A stretch of DNA of 64,000 nt from Devosia equisanguinis (GCF_900631955.1 NZ_UZWD01000023.1:223790-287789), one strand, 5' to 3'; numbered from the stretch's first letter, positions 17,187 through 26,747 are shown. The notes: a model not told the origin generated them from the sequence alone. Numbers and translations: made by a program.

Positions 17187-17467
17187 TGGCGGGGAGGCTG
17201 GAACAGCTCGACGAGGTGCCGGGCTTCACCGTGCAGGTCCACCGGGCGCTAACCGAACACATCCTGCTCGGCGGCGCACCGCGCTCCATCGCCATCATGA
17301 ACGGCACTTTGGCCGGAGCCGTTGGCCTCGGTCTGCGCCTCTGGCTTGTCGGCCTGGCCATCTGGGTTGTCGGCCACTTCGCCGCCGTCTGGGCCGCCAA
17401 GCGCGACCCGCTCTTCGTCGAGGTCGGCCGAAGGCATCTGCGCATCCCCGGCCACCTGTCGGTCTGA
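17186..17467 (+). CDS. trbD: TrbD conjugal transfer protein (VirB3-like)
   Basis: A 93-residue inner-membrane protein of the VirB3/TrbD family. After LEQLDEVPGFTVQVHRALTEHILLGGAPR it has one hydrophobic hairpin (IAIMNGTLAGAVGLGLRLW, then LVGLAIWVVGHFAAVWAA) and the family ending AAKRDPLFVEVGRRHLR. It works next to TrbE. The ATG shares one base with the trbC stop codon. Confidence 0.92.
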   Translation: MAGRLEQLDEVPGFTVQVHRALTEHILLGGAPRSIAIMNGTLAGAVGLGLRLWLVGLAIWVVGHFAAVWAAKRDPLFVEVGRRHLRIPGHLSV

Positions 17468-17480
17468 AGGAGCAGCGCTC

Positions 17481-19937
17481 ATGATGAACCTCGCTGAATA
17501 TCGCCGCACTTCCAGCCGCCTGGCGGATTTCCTGCCTTGGGCGGCTCTGGTGGGCCAGGGCGCCGTCCTCAATAAGGACGGTTCGTTCCAGCGCACCGCA
17601 CGCTTCCGCGGCCCTGACCTCGACAGTGCCGTTGCGGCCGAATTAGTCGCGGTCGCGAGACGCCTCAACAACGCCTTCCGTCGGCTCGGCTCCGGCTGGG
17701 CGATCTTCGTTGAAGCGCAACGGCACGAAGCCTCGACCTATCCCGAGAGCCGTTTTCCCGATCCGGCGTCGGCCTTGGTCGATGCCGAGCGCAAGGCGGA
17801 CTTCGAGGAAGCCGGCGCCCATTTCATTTCCGGCTACTTCCTCACCTTCATCTATCTCCCGCCGGCCGAAGATGCGGCGCGGACTGAAGCATGGCTCTAT
17901 GAGGGACGCGACCGAAACGGCGTCGATCCGCATGAGGTCCTGCGCGGCTTCATCGATCGCACCGACCGGGTGCTGTCGCTGCTCGATGGCTTTATGCCGG
18001 AATGCGGCTGGCTCGATGACGCCGAGACGCTGACCTATCTGCATTCCTGCGTTTCAACCAACCGTCATCGGGTGCGGGTCCCCGAAACGCCGATCTATCT
18101 GGATGCGCTGCTCGCCGATCAGCCGCTTACCGGCGGGCTTGAGCCGCGTCTGGGACATTCCGATCTGCGCATCCTCACTATCGTCGGCTTTCCCACCGCG
18201 ACGACACCCGGAATCCTGGACGAGCTGAACCGTCTTGCATTCCCCTATCGCTGGTCGACACGGGCAATCCTGCTCGACAAGACCGACGCCACCAAGCTGC
18301 TGACAAAGATCCGGCGGCAATGGTTCGCCAAGCGCAAATCCATCGCCGCAATCCTGAAAGAGGTCATGACCAACGAGGCGTCCGCCCTCGTTGACACCGA
18401 CGCAGCCAATAAGGCCGCAGACGCCGATCTCGCACTTCAGGAACTAGGGGCCGACTATGCCGGCCAGGCTTATGTCACGGCGACCATCACCGTCTGGGAC
18501 AAAGACCCGCGGATCGCTGACGAAAAGCTGCGTTTGGTCGAGAAGGTGGTCCAGGGCCGCGACTTCACCGCCATGCCCGAGACCATCAACGCCGTAGACG
18601 CATGGCTCGGCTCGCTGCCGGGCAATGTCTACGCCAATGTTCGGCAGCCGCCGATTTCCACGCTCAATCTCGCCCACATGATCCCGCTTTCAGCGGTGTG
18701 GGCGGGGCCGGAACGGGACGAGCACTTCGGGTCGCCCCCCTTGCTGTTCGGCAAGACCGAAGGAAGCACCCCGTTCCGGTTTTCCCTTCATGTCGGAGAT
18801 GTCGGCCATACGCTCGTCGTCGGTCCGACTGGTGCGGGCAAGTCCGTGCTGCTGGCGCTGATGGCGCTCCAATTCCGCCGCTACGAAAATTCTCAGGTTT
18901 TCGCCTTCGACTTCGGCGGCTCCATTCGGGTCGCGGCATTGGCGATGGGCGGCGATTGGCACGACCTTGGCGGTGATCTGACGGACGGCGCCGAGTCTTC
19001 CGTATCACTTCAGCCTCTCGCGCGCGTCCATGACGTGCCCGAACGCGCCTGGGCCGCTGACTGGCTCATCGCCATCCTCATGCGCGAAGGCATCCAGATC
19101 ACGCCAGAGGTAAAGGAACACCTCTGGTCCGCCTTAACGTCGCTCGCCTCCGCCCCTGTCCAAGAACGGACCATCACCGGCCTGTGCGTGCTGCTGCAAT
19201 CGAACGATCTCAAGCAAGCCTTGCGGTCCTATTGCGTCGGCGGGCCTTATGGTCGGCTTCTTGATGCCGAGAACGAGCATCTTGGGCATGCAGCGGTGCA
19301 GGCGTTCGAGATCGAGGGCCTTGTCGGCACAGGCTCAGCGCCCGCTGTTCTCGCCTATCTCTTTCATCGCATCGGCGACCGCCTCGACGGATCGCCCACA
19401 CTGCTGATCATCGACGAAGGCTGGCTCGCCCTCGATGACGAAGGCTTCGCAGGTCAGCTCCGCGAATGGCTGAAGACCCTTCGCAAGAAGAACGCATCGG
19501 TCATCTTCGCCACCCAATCGCTCAGCGACATTGATGGCTCGGCGATCGCCCCGGCCATCATCGAAAGCTGCCCGACGCGGCTGCTGCTGCCTAACGAGCG
19601 GGCGATCGAGCCCCAGATCACCGCAATCTATCGTCGCTTCGGCTTGAATGATCGGCAGATCGAGATCCTCGCGCGGGCCACCCCGAAGCGGGACTATTAC
19701 TGCCAGTCGCGACGAGGCAATCGCTTGTTCGACCTGGGCCTCTCCGAAGTGGGCCTCGCGCTCACCGCGGCTTCTTCCAAAACCGATCAGACGGCCATCG
19801 CCAGGATCTTCGCCGAGCATGGGCCAGACGGGTTCCTCCCCGCATGGCTGCGCCTGCGCGGCGTCGACTGGGCCGCCGACCTTATCCCCGATCTCGCCAA
19901 TCTCGTTCCCCCAGCCCCCAAGGAGACTACGTCATGA
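17481..19937 (+). CDS. trbE: TrbE conjugal transfer ATPase (VirB4-like)
   Basis: An 818-residue VirB4-family ATPase, the largest energy module of the mating channel. Start MMNLAEYRRTSSRLADFLPW at 17481, with GAAGGAG upstream. The N-terminal half (to about residue 400) is the channel-interaction domain. Walker A VVGPTGAGKSVLLALMALQF is near residue 446, Walker B LLIIDEGWLALDDEGF near 641, and the motif IFATQSLSDIDGSAIAP follows. Its stop overlaps the trbJ start. Confidence 0.95.
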   Translation: MMNLAEYRRTSSRLADFLPWAALVGQGAVLNKDGSFQRTARFRGPDLDSAVAAELVAVARRLNNAFRRLGSGWAIFVEAQRHEASTYPESRFPDPASALVDAERKADFEEAGAHFISGYFLTFIYLPPAEDAARTEAWLYEGRDRNGVDPHEVLRGFIDRTDRVLSLLDGFMPECGWLDDAETLTYLHSCVSTNRHRVRVPETPIYLDALLADQPLTGGLEPRLGHSDLRILTIVGFPTATTPGILDELNRLAFPYRWSTRAILLDKTDATKLLTKIRRQWFAKRKSIAAILKEVMTNEASALVDTDAANKAADADLALQELGADYAGQAYVTATITVWDKDPRIADEKLRLVEKVVQGRDFTAMPETINAVDAWLGSLPGNVYANVRQPPISTLNLAHMIPLSAVWAGPERDEHFGSPPLLFGKTEGSTPFRFSLHVGDVGHTLVVGPTGAGKSVLLALMALQFRRYENSQVFAFDFGGSIRVAALAMGGDWHDLGGDLTDGAESSVSLQPLARVHDVPERAWAADWLIAILMREGIQITPEVKEHLWSALTSLASAPVQERTITGLCVLLQSNDLKQALRSYCVGGPYGRLLDAENEHLGHAAVQAFEIEGLVGTGSAPAVLAYLFHRIGDRLDGSPTLLIIDEGWLALDDEGFAGQLREWLKTLRKKNASVIFATQSLSDIDGSAIAPAIIESCPTRLLLPNERAIEPQITAIYRRFGLNDRQIEILARATPKRDYYCQSRRGNRLFDLGLSEVGLALTAASSKTDQTAIARIFAEHGPDGFLPAWLRLRGVDWAADLIPDLANLVPPAPKETTS

Positions 19938-20713
19938 CCATCCATCGTTCCCGCTCGCGCGCACTATTCATGGCCGCGACAATGCTGGCGATGCCCGTCG
20001 CCCTGTCGCCGATCTTCATCTCTCCGGCGCAAGCTCAATTTGGCTTCGGACGGATCGTCTATGATCCGTCCAATTACGCGCAGAACGTGCTCACTGCCGC
20101 GCGCACGCTGGAGCAGATCAACAACCAGATCACACAGCTCCAGAATGAAGCGCAGATGCTCATCAATCAGGCGCGCAATCTCGCGAGCCTGCCGCATTCC
20201 TCGCTCCAGCAGCTTCAACAGGGCTTTCAGCGCACGCAACAGCTTCTGAGCCAGGCTCAGAACATCGCGTTCGATGTTCAGAGCATCGATCGGGCCTTTC
20301 AGCAACAATACGGCAATGTCTCACTGTCGACGACGGAACAACAGCTCGTCGCCGATGCACGCTCACGCTGGCAGAACACCGTGGGCGGACTGCAGGACGC
20401 AATGCGCGTCCAGGCCGGCGTGGTCGGCAACATCGACACGAACCGCGCCGAAGTTTCGACGCTGGTCGGCCAAAGCCAAGGGGCGACAGGCGCGCTCCAG
20501 GCGACCCAGGCCGGCAACCAGCTTCTCGCTCTCCAGTCGCAGCAGCTCTCTGATCTTGTCGCATTGCTCGCGGCCGATGGACGTGCCGGGGCGCTGACCG
20601 AAGCAGAAAGGGCTGCCGCAGCCGAACAGGGGCGCGAACAACGCCGCCGGTTCCTGACGCCTGGCTCCGGCTATCAGCCCGGCAACGCCCAGATGTTCAA
20701 CAACGGCAACTGA
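19934..20713 (+). CDS. trbJ: TrbJ conjugal transfer protein (VirB5-like)
   Basis: A 259-residue exported protein. The signal peptide ends at AQAQ near residue 35 and is followed by FGFGRIVYDPSNYAQNVLTA, the typical TrbJ opening. The rest is mostly alpha-helical and glutamine-rich (EQINNQITQLQNEAQMLINQ) with coiled-coil character. It is the periplasmic, VirB5-like pilus-associated component. ATG at 19934 overlaps the trbE stop. Confidence 0.93.
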   Translation: MTIHRSRSRALFMAATMLAMPVALSPIFISPAQAQFGFGRIVYDPSNYAQNVLTAARTLEQINNQITQLQNEAQMLINQARNLASLPHSSLQQLQQGFQRTQQLLSQAQNIAFDVQSIDRAFQQQYGNVSLSTTEQQLVADARSRWQNTVGGLQDAMRVQAGVVGNIDTNRAEVSTLVGQSQGATGALQATQAGNQLLALQSQQLSDLVALLAADGRAGALTEAERAAAAEQGREQRRRFLTPGSGYQPGNAQMFNNGN

Positions 20714-20723
20714 GGGCGCAAGC

Positions 20724-21011
20724 ATGGATGGCAAGCTGCTGGCCCGGCTCGGCGCGGTCGTCTTCGTCGCCATCGCGATCACTGCGACGGCGATCGAGAT
20801 GACCCGGAAGGAGGGAGCTCCCGCAGAGGAGCCCGCGCGTCTCGCAGAGCCCGTGCGAGATCCCCTGCGCGAGGCTCAACGCCGGTGCCAGCAGCTTGGT
20901 CAGAGCGCCGCAAGCGATGCGGACTGCATGCGCGTCTGGGCCGAAACCCGCGACCGCTTCCTCGGCCGTGCGCCGGCGCCCACAGCCCCACCTCAGAATC
21001 AAGGACAGTGA
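20724..21011 (+). CDS. trbK: TrbK-type entry-exclusion protein
   Basis: A 95-residue protein with one N-terminal membrane helix (LARLGAVVFVAIAITATAIEM) and a soluble domain carrying two cysteines (RRCQQLGQ and DADCMRVWAETRDRFLGR). The length, position between trbJ and trbL and the paired cysteines fit the TrbK-alt entry-exclusion proteins of alphaproteobacterial trb operons, which limit redundant transfer between donors. There is no classical lipobox, unlike RP4 TrbK. Confidence 0.8.
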   Translation: MDGKLLARLGAVVFVAIAITATAIEMTRKEGAPAEEPARLAEPVRDPLREAQRRCQQLGQSAASDADCMRVWAETRDRFLGRAPAPTAPPQNQGQ

Positions 21012-21014
21012 TCC

Positions 21015-22373
21015 ATGGGCGGCACCGGCGTCATCGACACATTCCTCGGGACCTTCACCCGCTACATTGATTCCGGCTTCGGCCTGCTTGGCGGCGAAGT
21101 CGCCTTCATCGCCACAACCCTTATCGTCATCGACGTGACGCTGGCCGCGCTCTTCTGGTCCTGGGGAGCCGACGACGACATCATCGCGCGCCTTGTAAAG
21201 AAGACACTTTTCGTCGGCGTCTTCGCCTACATCATCGGCAACTGGAACAATCTGGCGAACATCGTCTTCGACAGTTTCGCCGGCCTCGGTCTGAAGGGTT
21301 CGGGCACCAGCTTCACCGTTCAGGATCTTTTGCGCCCCGGCAAGGTGGCGCAGACCGGCCTCGATGCCGCCCGTCCATTGCTCGAATCCATTTCCGATCT
21401 GATGGGGTGGATCGCCTTCTTCGAGAACTTCATCCAGATCGCCTGCCTGCTGTTCGCATGGGCTCTGGTGCTTCTCGCCTTCTTCATCCTGGCCGTGCAG
21501 CTCTTCGTAACGCTGATCGAGTTCAAGCTGACGACGCTTGCGGGCTTTGTGCTGATACCCTTCGGGCTGTTCGGCAAGACCGCCTTCATGGCCGAACGCG
21601 TGCTGGGCAATGTCGTGTCATCCGGCATCAAGGTCCTGGTGCTTGCCGTCATCATCGGCATCGGATCGACCCTCTTCTCCCAGTTTACCGCTGGCTTCGG
21701 CGGCGAGACCCCTACGATTGACGAGGCCATGGCCGTGGTCCTCGCTGCGCTTTCGCTGCTCGGCCTGGGAATCTTCGGTCCTGGCATCGCCAGCGGCCTC
21801 GTCTCAGGCGGTCCGCAGCTCGGCGCCGGCGCCGCTGTGGGCACGGGGCTTGCCGTCGGCGGCGCGGCGCTGGCCGCAGGTGGTGCAGCGGGTCTGGCCG
21901 TCAAAGGCGGCGCCGCCGCCATGTCCGGTGGAGCCGCCGCCGTGCGTGGTGGCGCTGCCGCTGCCGGCGCCGCATCGTCGGCCTACAGTCTCGGTTCTCT
22001 TGGTCAGACTGGCGCGTCAGGCGTGGCCTCGGGCCTCGGAGGCGTCGCACGCGCAGCAGGTTCGGCTGCCGCATCGCCGCTCAAGCGCGCCGCAACGAAA
22101 GCTGGCGAAAGCGTCAAGTCCAGCTTCGCCGACGGCGCGAAGGCCGGTTTCGGAGCCACCGGCGGGTCCTCGACCATGGGGACCATCGGCGGCGGCGACG
22201 CTGCCGCTGCTTCCGCCAGCCCCCCGCGAGATGGAGCCCCTGACTGGGCGAAGCGCATGAAACGCAGCCAGGCCCTCAGCCACGGCGTCTCAGCGGCCGG
22301 TCACGCCGTGCGCTCCGGCGACAGCCATGGCGGCGGCTCTTCCGTCAACCTTTCTGAAAGTGATCGCTCATGA
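21015..22373 (+). CDS. trbL: TrbL mating-channel membrane protein (VirB6-like)
   Basis: A 452-residue polytopic inner-membrane protein. Five to seven hydrophobic helices cover residues about 20-265, including the family block AWALVLLAFFILAVQLFVTL and the FKLTTLAGFVLIPFGLFGKT segment. Residues 280-370 are an alanine/glycine-rich stretch (GGAAAMSGGAAAVRGGAAAAG and similar), usual for TrbL tails. It forms the inner-membrane part of the DNA path. Confidence 0.95.
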   Translation: MGGTGVIDTFLGTFTRYIDSGFGLLGGEVAFIATTLIVIDVTLAALFWSWGADDDIIARLVKKTLFVGVFAYIIGNWNNLANIVFDSFAGLGLKGSGTSFTVQDLLRPGKVAQTGLDAARPLLESISDLMGWIAFFENFIQIACLLFAWALVLLAFFILAVQLFVTLIEFKLTTLAGFVLIPFGLFGKTAFMAERVLGNVVSSGIKVLVLAVIIGIGSTLFSQFTAGFGGETPTIDEAMAVVLAALSLLGLGIFGPGIASGLVSGGPQLGAGAAVGTGLAVGGAALAAGGAAGLAVKGGAAAMSGGAAAVRGGAAAAGAASSAYSLGSLGQTGASGVASGLGGVARAAGSAAASPLKRAATKAGESVKSSFADGAKAGFGATGGSSTMGTIGGGDAAAASASPPRDGAPDWAKRMKRSQALSHGVSAAGHAVRSGDSHGGGSSVNLSESDRS

Positions 22374-23059
22374 GCCTCTTCAAACGACCCGCAACCCACT
22401 ATGGCAAGACACCCGAGCCTGAGACGCCTTATCAGAAGGCTGCTCAGGTCTGGGACGAACGCATCGGCTCGGCCCGCGTGCAGGCGAAGAACTGGCGCTA
22501 CATGGCGTTCGGCAGCCTAATTCTCACTGCGGGGTTTGCCGCAGCCCTGGTCTGGCAGTCAGCTCGCGGGACCGTCGTGCCTTGGGTCGTGCAGGTCGAT
22601 AATCTCGGCCAAGCGCAAACCGTCGCGCCAGCCTCCGCGGACTATCGGCCCAACGACCCTCAGATCGCTTTCCACCTTGCTCGCTTCATCGAACAGACCC
22701 GCGCGATCCCGTCTGACGCCATCATCGTTCGCCAGAACTGGCTTCGCGCTTATGAATGGACCACTGATCGCGGCGCCGCAGCGCTGAACGACTACGCCCG
22801 CTCCAACGACCCCTTCACACGGGTCGGCCGCCAGCAAGTCGCCGTAGAAGTCTCAAGTGTGATCCGGGCTTCCCCCGACAGCTTCCGTGTCGCCTGGACA
22901 GAGCGTCATTATGAAAACGGCCAGCTCGCCCGAACGGAACGCTGGACCGCCATCCTGACCATCGTCATCCAGACGCCGCGCGACGCAGAACGCCTCCGCG
23001 CCAATCCTCTGGGCATCTATGTCAATGCCATCAACTGGTCGCGGGAGATGAGCCAATGA
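22370..23059 (+). CDS. trbF: TrbF conjugal transfer protein (VirB8-like)
   Basis: A 229-residue bitopic protein. After PETPYQKAAQVWDERIGSAR comes one membrane helix (residues about 44-64) and a periplasmic NTF2-like domain with FRVAWTERHYENGQLARTERW. VirB8-type proteins nucleate the channel. Its ATG overlaps the trbL stop, and its stop overlaps the trbG start. Confidence 0.95.
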   Translation: MSLFKRPATHYGKTPEPETPYQKAAQVWDERIGSARVQAKNWRYMAFGSLILTAGFAAALVWQSARGTVVPWVVQVDNLGQAQTVAPASADYRPNDPQIAFHLARFIEQTRAIPSDAIIVRQNWLRAYEWTTDRGAAALNDYARSNDPFTRVGRQQVAVEVSSVIRASPDSFRVAWTERHYENGQLARTERWTAILTIVIQTPRDAERLRANPLGIYVNAINWSREMSQ

Positions 23060-24039
23060 GCCGCCCTCCGATGAGCAAATCCGCGTTTCAGGGTTTATCC
23101 AGATCTGGCCTCGCGATCGTTCTGCTTTCCGCGACCATACTTGCCGGTTGCGCGACCAATCGGCCGCCGCAAATCAGTTACGATTCGGACGTGCCGCCGC
23201 TGCCCGCCGTGCCGGCAGTCGTCACGGACGCGCAGCCGAGGCCATTGCATGTCCCTCCCGCATGGACGCCGGCAAGAGGGGGGACAGCCGCCAACACCCC
23301 GGAGGGACGCGTCCAGAACGCCAACTCGGCCGCCCGCGTTCAGCCTCGCCGCGAAGGCTATTTCAACTCGATCCAGATCTATCCCTGGAGCGAAGGCGCG
23401 CTCTATCAGGTCTATGCCGCGCCCGGCCAGATCACCAATATCGCGCTGGAGCCAGGGGAGAGCCTGACCGGAGCCGGCCCCATCGCCGCTGGCGACACGG
23501 CACGATGGATCATCGGCGATACCGAAAGCGGCAGCGGCGCGACCCGTCGCGTCCATATCCTCGTCAAACCAAGTCGCGCTGACATCACGACCAACCTCGT
23601 CATCACGACCGATCGGCGGGTTTACATGATCGAACTGCGCTCCGGCGAAGCGCCCTATATGCCCGCCGTCGCTTGGGCCTACCCGCAGCCGCCCGCAGGT
23701 CAGAGGCAGAGCGTCCCGGCGACGCCCGTCATCCCCGTCGCCTCGGCGCGCAACTATCGCTACGGCTTGACCGGTGATTCACCGCCCTGGCGGCCCGTGT
23801 CGGTCTATGATGACGGGCGGCGGGTCTATGTCGAGTTCCCGCGCGGCATCGTCCAGGGTGAGATGCCGCCGCTGTTCGTCATTGGCTCCGATGGCGAAGC
23901 GCAGATCGTCAACAGCCGCATTTTCCAGCACATCCTGATCGTCGATCGCCTCTTCGGCGCGGCCGAGTTGAGACTCGGCAGCGGCGACCGCCAGCAAACC
24001 GTCAGGATTGTCCGTACCGACGGGAGGCCAGCGTCATGA
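23056..24039 (+). CDS. trbG: TrbG conjugal transfer protein (VirB9-like)
   Basis: A 327-residue exported protein of the VirB9/TrbG/CagX family. The signal ends in LSATILAGC (Cys near residue 32), a good lipobox, so this copy may be lipid-anchored. That would compensate for the absence of a separate trbH lipoprotein gene. The conserved part includes IYPWSEGALYQVYAAPGQIT, EPGESL and a C-terminal VYVEFPRGIVQGEMPPLFVI. It builds the outer-membrane side of the core complex with TrbI. Confidence 0.93.
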   Translation: MSRPPMSKSAFQGLSRSGLAIVLLSATILAGCATNRPPQISYDSDVPPLPAVPAVVTDAQPRPLHVPPAWTPARGGTAANTPEGRVQNANSAARVQPRREGYFNSIQIYPWSEGALYQVYAAPGQITNIALEPGESLTGAGPIAAGDTARWIIGDTESGSGATRRVHILVKPSRADITTNLVITTDRRVYMIELRSGEAPYMPAVAWAYPQPPAGQRQSVPATPVIPVASARNYRYGLTGDSPPWRPVSVYDDGRRVYVEFPRGIVQGEMPPLFVIGSDGEAQIVNSRIFQHILIVDRLFGAAELRLGSGDRQQTVRIVRTDGRPAS

Positions 24040-25232
24040 GCAACAAGGAAGATAACCGCGATGATAGCCTGGCGCCCGCCGGCCCCACTGTCGAGTCAAC
24101 CTCGACCATGCGGCTGCGCGCTGAGCCTCCGCGCGTCACCCGGCTGTCCCGCAAGGTATTGGCTGGTGTCGGCCTCGTCGCCAGCATCGGCATCGGCAGC
24201 GCTCTGATTTATGCGTTGCAGACGCGCCAAGCCGGGCCTGGCAACGAGGAGCTCTATTCCACGGAGAACAGAACCACTGCCGATGGTCTTGCGGGACTGC
24301 CGCGCGACTATACCGGACCGGTCCTCGGCCCGCCTTTGCCGGGCGATCTCGGCGGTCCGATCCTCGACGCCCAGAACCGCGGCCAGCCCGTCGTGCCGCC
24401 AGCAATGGCGACACCCCAGGTCGATCCCGAGGAGCAACGCCGTCTCGCCGAGGAGGAAGCAGCCCGAACGAGCCGGGTGTTCTTCCAAACAGGACCTGGA
24501 ACGGGCGCGCCGCCCGCAAGCCCCGGCATGAGCAATCCGTCGCTGGCGGGCCTCGGTCTGCCGGGGCAGGTTGGAACGCCAACCGCCCAAGACCGGCAGA
24601 GCGCTTTCCTCAATGCCGCCGTCGATCGGCGAACGGTGTCGCCAGATCGCGTCATGGCGCCGGCATCGCCCTATGTGCTTCAGGCCGGCGCAGTGATATC
24701 CGCCGCCCTCATCACCGGCATCCGCTCCGACCTTCCCGGCCAGATCACCGCGCAGGTGACCGAGCACATCTATGACAGTCCCACCGGCCGCATCCTGCTC
24801 GTCCCCCAGGGCACCCGTATCATCGGCGAATACAGCAATGATGTCGGTTTCGGACAGCGCCGCGTGCTCTTGGTCTGGAACCGGCTGATCTTGCCGAACG
24901 GGCGCTCTATCGTCCTGGAACGCCAGCCCGGCGCCGACACGCAAGGTTATGCCGGCCTTGAGGACGGCGTCGACTACCATTGGTGGGACCTTGCGAAAGC
25001 CGCCGGGTTGTCGACCCTTCTCGCCGTGGGCGCCGAGCTCGCGGTCGATGATGAGGACCGCCTGATCCGCGCGATTCGCGACGGAGCCCAGGACACCATC
25101 AATGACGCGGGCCAGCAGATCATCCGTCGTCAGTTGCAGGTCGCGCCCACGCTGACAATCCGGCCGGGATTCCCGGTCCGCGTGATTGTCACTCGTGACC
25201 TGGTGCTCGAACCCTACGGAGCAGCGCAATGA
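24036..25232 (+). CDS. trbI: TrbI conjugal transfer protein (VirB10-like)
   Basis: A 398-residue VirB10-like protein spanning the periplasm. One membrane helix (VLAGVGLVASIGIGSALIYA, near residue 48) is followed by a proline-rich linker. The C-terminal barrel domain has YVLQAGAVISAALITGIRSD, GQITAQVTEHIYDSPTGRIL and LVPQGTRIIGEYSNDVGFGQ. It ends with the FPVRVIVTRDLVLEPY block. It overlaps trbG and the DUF2274 gene by 4 nt each. Confidence 0.95.
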   Translation: MSNKEDNRDDSLAPAGPTVESTSTMRLRAEPPRVTRLSRKVLAGVGLVASIGIGSALIYALQTRQAGPGNEELYSTENRTTADGLAGLPRDYTGPVLGPPLPGDLGGPILDAQNRGQPVVPPAMATPQVDPEEQRRLAEEEAARTSRVFFQTGPGTGAPPASPGMSNPSLAGLGLPGQVGTPTAQDRQSAFLNAAVDRRTVSPDRVMAPASPYVLQAGAVISAALITGIRSDLPGQITAQVTEHIYDSPTGRILLVPQGTRIIGEYSNDVGFGQRRVLLVWNRLILPNGRSIVLERQPGADTQGYAGLEDGVDYHWWDLAKAAGLSTLLAVGAELAVDDEDRLIRAIRDGAQDTINDAGQQIIRRQLQVAPTLTIRPGFPVRVIVTRDLVLEPYGAAQ

Positions 25233-25450
25233 CCAAACTGAAGCTCGCCCCAATCGAAGAGGATAAGCCGGTGAAGATCACGCTCGACCTGCCAGGCGCT
25301 CTTCACCGTGACCTCAGTGCCTATGCGGAGGCGCTCGGCCGTGAATCGGGCCAGCCCGTCAGCGACCCCAAAAGGCTCATTGTACCGATGCTTGAGCGGT
25401 TCATGGCGACGGACCGGGCGTTCGCCAAAGCGCGCCGAAATCGCGAGTGA
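25229..25450 (+). CDS. DUF2274 domain protein
   Basis: A 73-residue protein with the DUF2274 pattern: KLKLAPIEEDKPVKITLDLP, then LHRDLSAYAEALGRE and a C-terminal LIVPMLERFMATDRAF helix. The fold prediction by eye is ribbon-helix-helix-like. It closes the trb operon in nearly all elements of this type, here again with an ATGA overlap; its function is unknown. Confidence 0.9.
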   Translation: MTKLKLAPIEEDKPVKITLDLPGALHRDLSAYAEALGRESGQPVSDPKRLIVPMLERFMATDRAFAKARRNRE

Positions 25451-25478
25451 TCGCGGCACCGACTGCGGTTAGGCGAGA

Positions 25479-26456
25479 TCAGATTAGCCGCCGCGGACGT
25501 TCCCCAGAGTCTTTGGACGCCAGTCTCGAGGCCAGCGAGAGAAAACGCCGAAGTGACGGGTTATCCCGGCCGGGTGCCCAAACTGCGCTGAACGGTACAA
25601 TGTCTTCGTCCTCGACCAAAGGTCGCAGTACGAGCCGAGGGATAGAGACAAAGCGCCAGCCGGCCGACACAACGGTTATGCCCCTGCCAATTGCGACCAT
25701 ATTCATCAAGGTCTCCTGATTGCAGGGCATGATCTCGATCGCAGGATAGGTGCTGTAGTCCGCCAGCCTACGAACGATGTAATCATGCACTTCGAGCCCC
25801 GGCGCGCATTTTGTCGCTAGGAATTTCTGGTCGCGGAGCCACGACCATTCGACCGATTCACGCTCGGCTAGATGATGATCCGCCGAGAGCGCAACATGCA
25901 CTCGTTCCTGCCAGAGTTCGGCTGTTTCACAATCGGCGATCGCGCCATTCCCGGTGATAAAAGCGATATCCAGTTGTCGCGCCCGCAGTGCGGCGACGTG
26001 TTCAGCCCGTCCCCCATCTCTGATCTCTATGGCCACCTCTGGATGTAGCAAGGCATACTTTTCGATGAGCTCCCTCAGAAACCCGCCCGCAAGCGACGTC
26101 AGAACGCCGATGCTCAGGCTTCCGTTTTCGCCGCGGCCCGCCGCGCCGGCGGTTTGGGTCGCTCGCATGATCTGCTCAATCGCTGGACGGACGGCGGCGA
26201 CAAATTGCTCTCCGGCATGAGTCAGGCGAATCCCGGAAGGGCATCGCTCGAAGAACGAAACGCCCACCACATCCTCAATGCGTTGCACGCCCCGGCTCAC
26301 CGTCGCCGGATATTGGCCCAACGCCTCCGCAGCGCGCCGAAAGCTGCGGTAGTCTGCCGCCGCTACGACATACTGAAGCGAACTCAGATCAAACGGGATC
26401 TTCGCGGACACGGGAGGAAAAGAAGGCCCCTCTGAGTCCTGGTTTTCCTCCTCCAT
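25479..26456 (-). CDS. LysR-family transcriptional regulator
   Basis: A 325-residue LTTR, convergent with the trb operon. The winged HTH starts at FDLSSLQYVVAAADYRSFRR with AAEALGQYPATVSRGVQRIE and a FFERCPSGIRLTHAGEQF wing. The effector domain begins at LSIGVLTSLAGGFLRELIEK. The first 20 residues (EEENQDSEGPSFPPVSAK) are not conserved, so a start slightly downstream is possible. LysR genes often follow the DUF2274 gene in related elements. The target is unknown. Confidence 0.9.
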   Translation of the reverse strand: MEEENQDSEGPSFPPVSAKIPFDLSSLQYVVAAADYRSFRRAAEALGQYPATVSRGVQRIEDVVGVSFFERCPSGIRLTHAGEQFVAAVRPAIEQIMRATQTAGAAGRGENGSLSIGVLTSLAGGFLRELIEKYALLHPEVAIEIRDGGRAEHVAALRARQLDIAFITGNGAIADCETAELWQERVHVALSADHHLAERESVEWSWLRDQKFLATKCAPGLEVHDYIVRRLADYSTYPAIEIMPCNQETLMNMVAIGRGITVVSAGWRFVSIPRLVLRPLVEDEDIVPFSAVWAPGRDNPSLRRFLSLASRLASKDSGERPRRLI

Positions 26457-26495
26457 CCGGTCGACCCTTCAATCAATCGGCGGAGGAAGCGATAA

Positions 26496-26747
26496 ATGCC
26501 TCAGGACCAACGGCCTCGCGCAACAATCCCATTTGGAGAAGACGACCGCGGTCAGTCCCGGCATCGCCGTTCGGGCGACGCCAGTGACCTCGACGACCTC
26601 GTGTCGATCCGGCCGTCGGAACCTCCTCATACCGGCTGTTCTACCAGGACCGAATACGCGGCAGGCGCGGTCTTCGCTCCGCGCAGCATTTTCATGACCT
26701 GCTCATCGCGCGTCCGACGGGCGACCGCCGCGAGAATCTTCAGGTAG
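26496..26747 (+). pseudogene. Possible truncated gene at the trb/cargo junction
   Basis: A plus-strand frame opens with GGAGG 9 nt before an ATG and encodes PQDQRPRATIPFGEDDRGQS and DASDLDDLVSIRPS before running into the 3' end of the minus-strand EIIA gene at 26627. The good start and plausible first 45 residues suggest the beginning of a gene divergent from the LysR gene that was cut off when the kdp block was inserted. It may equally be chance. Confidence 0.25.
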
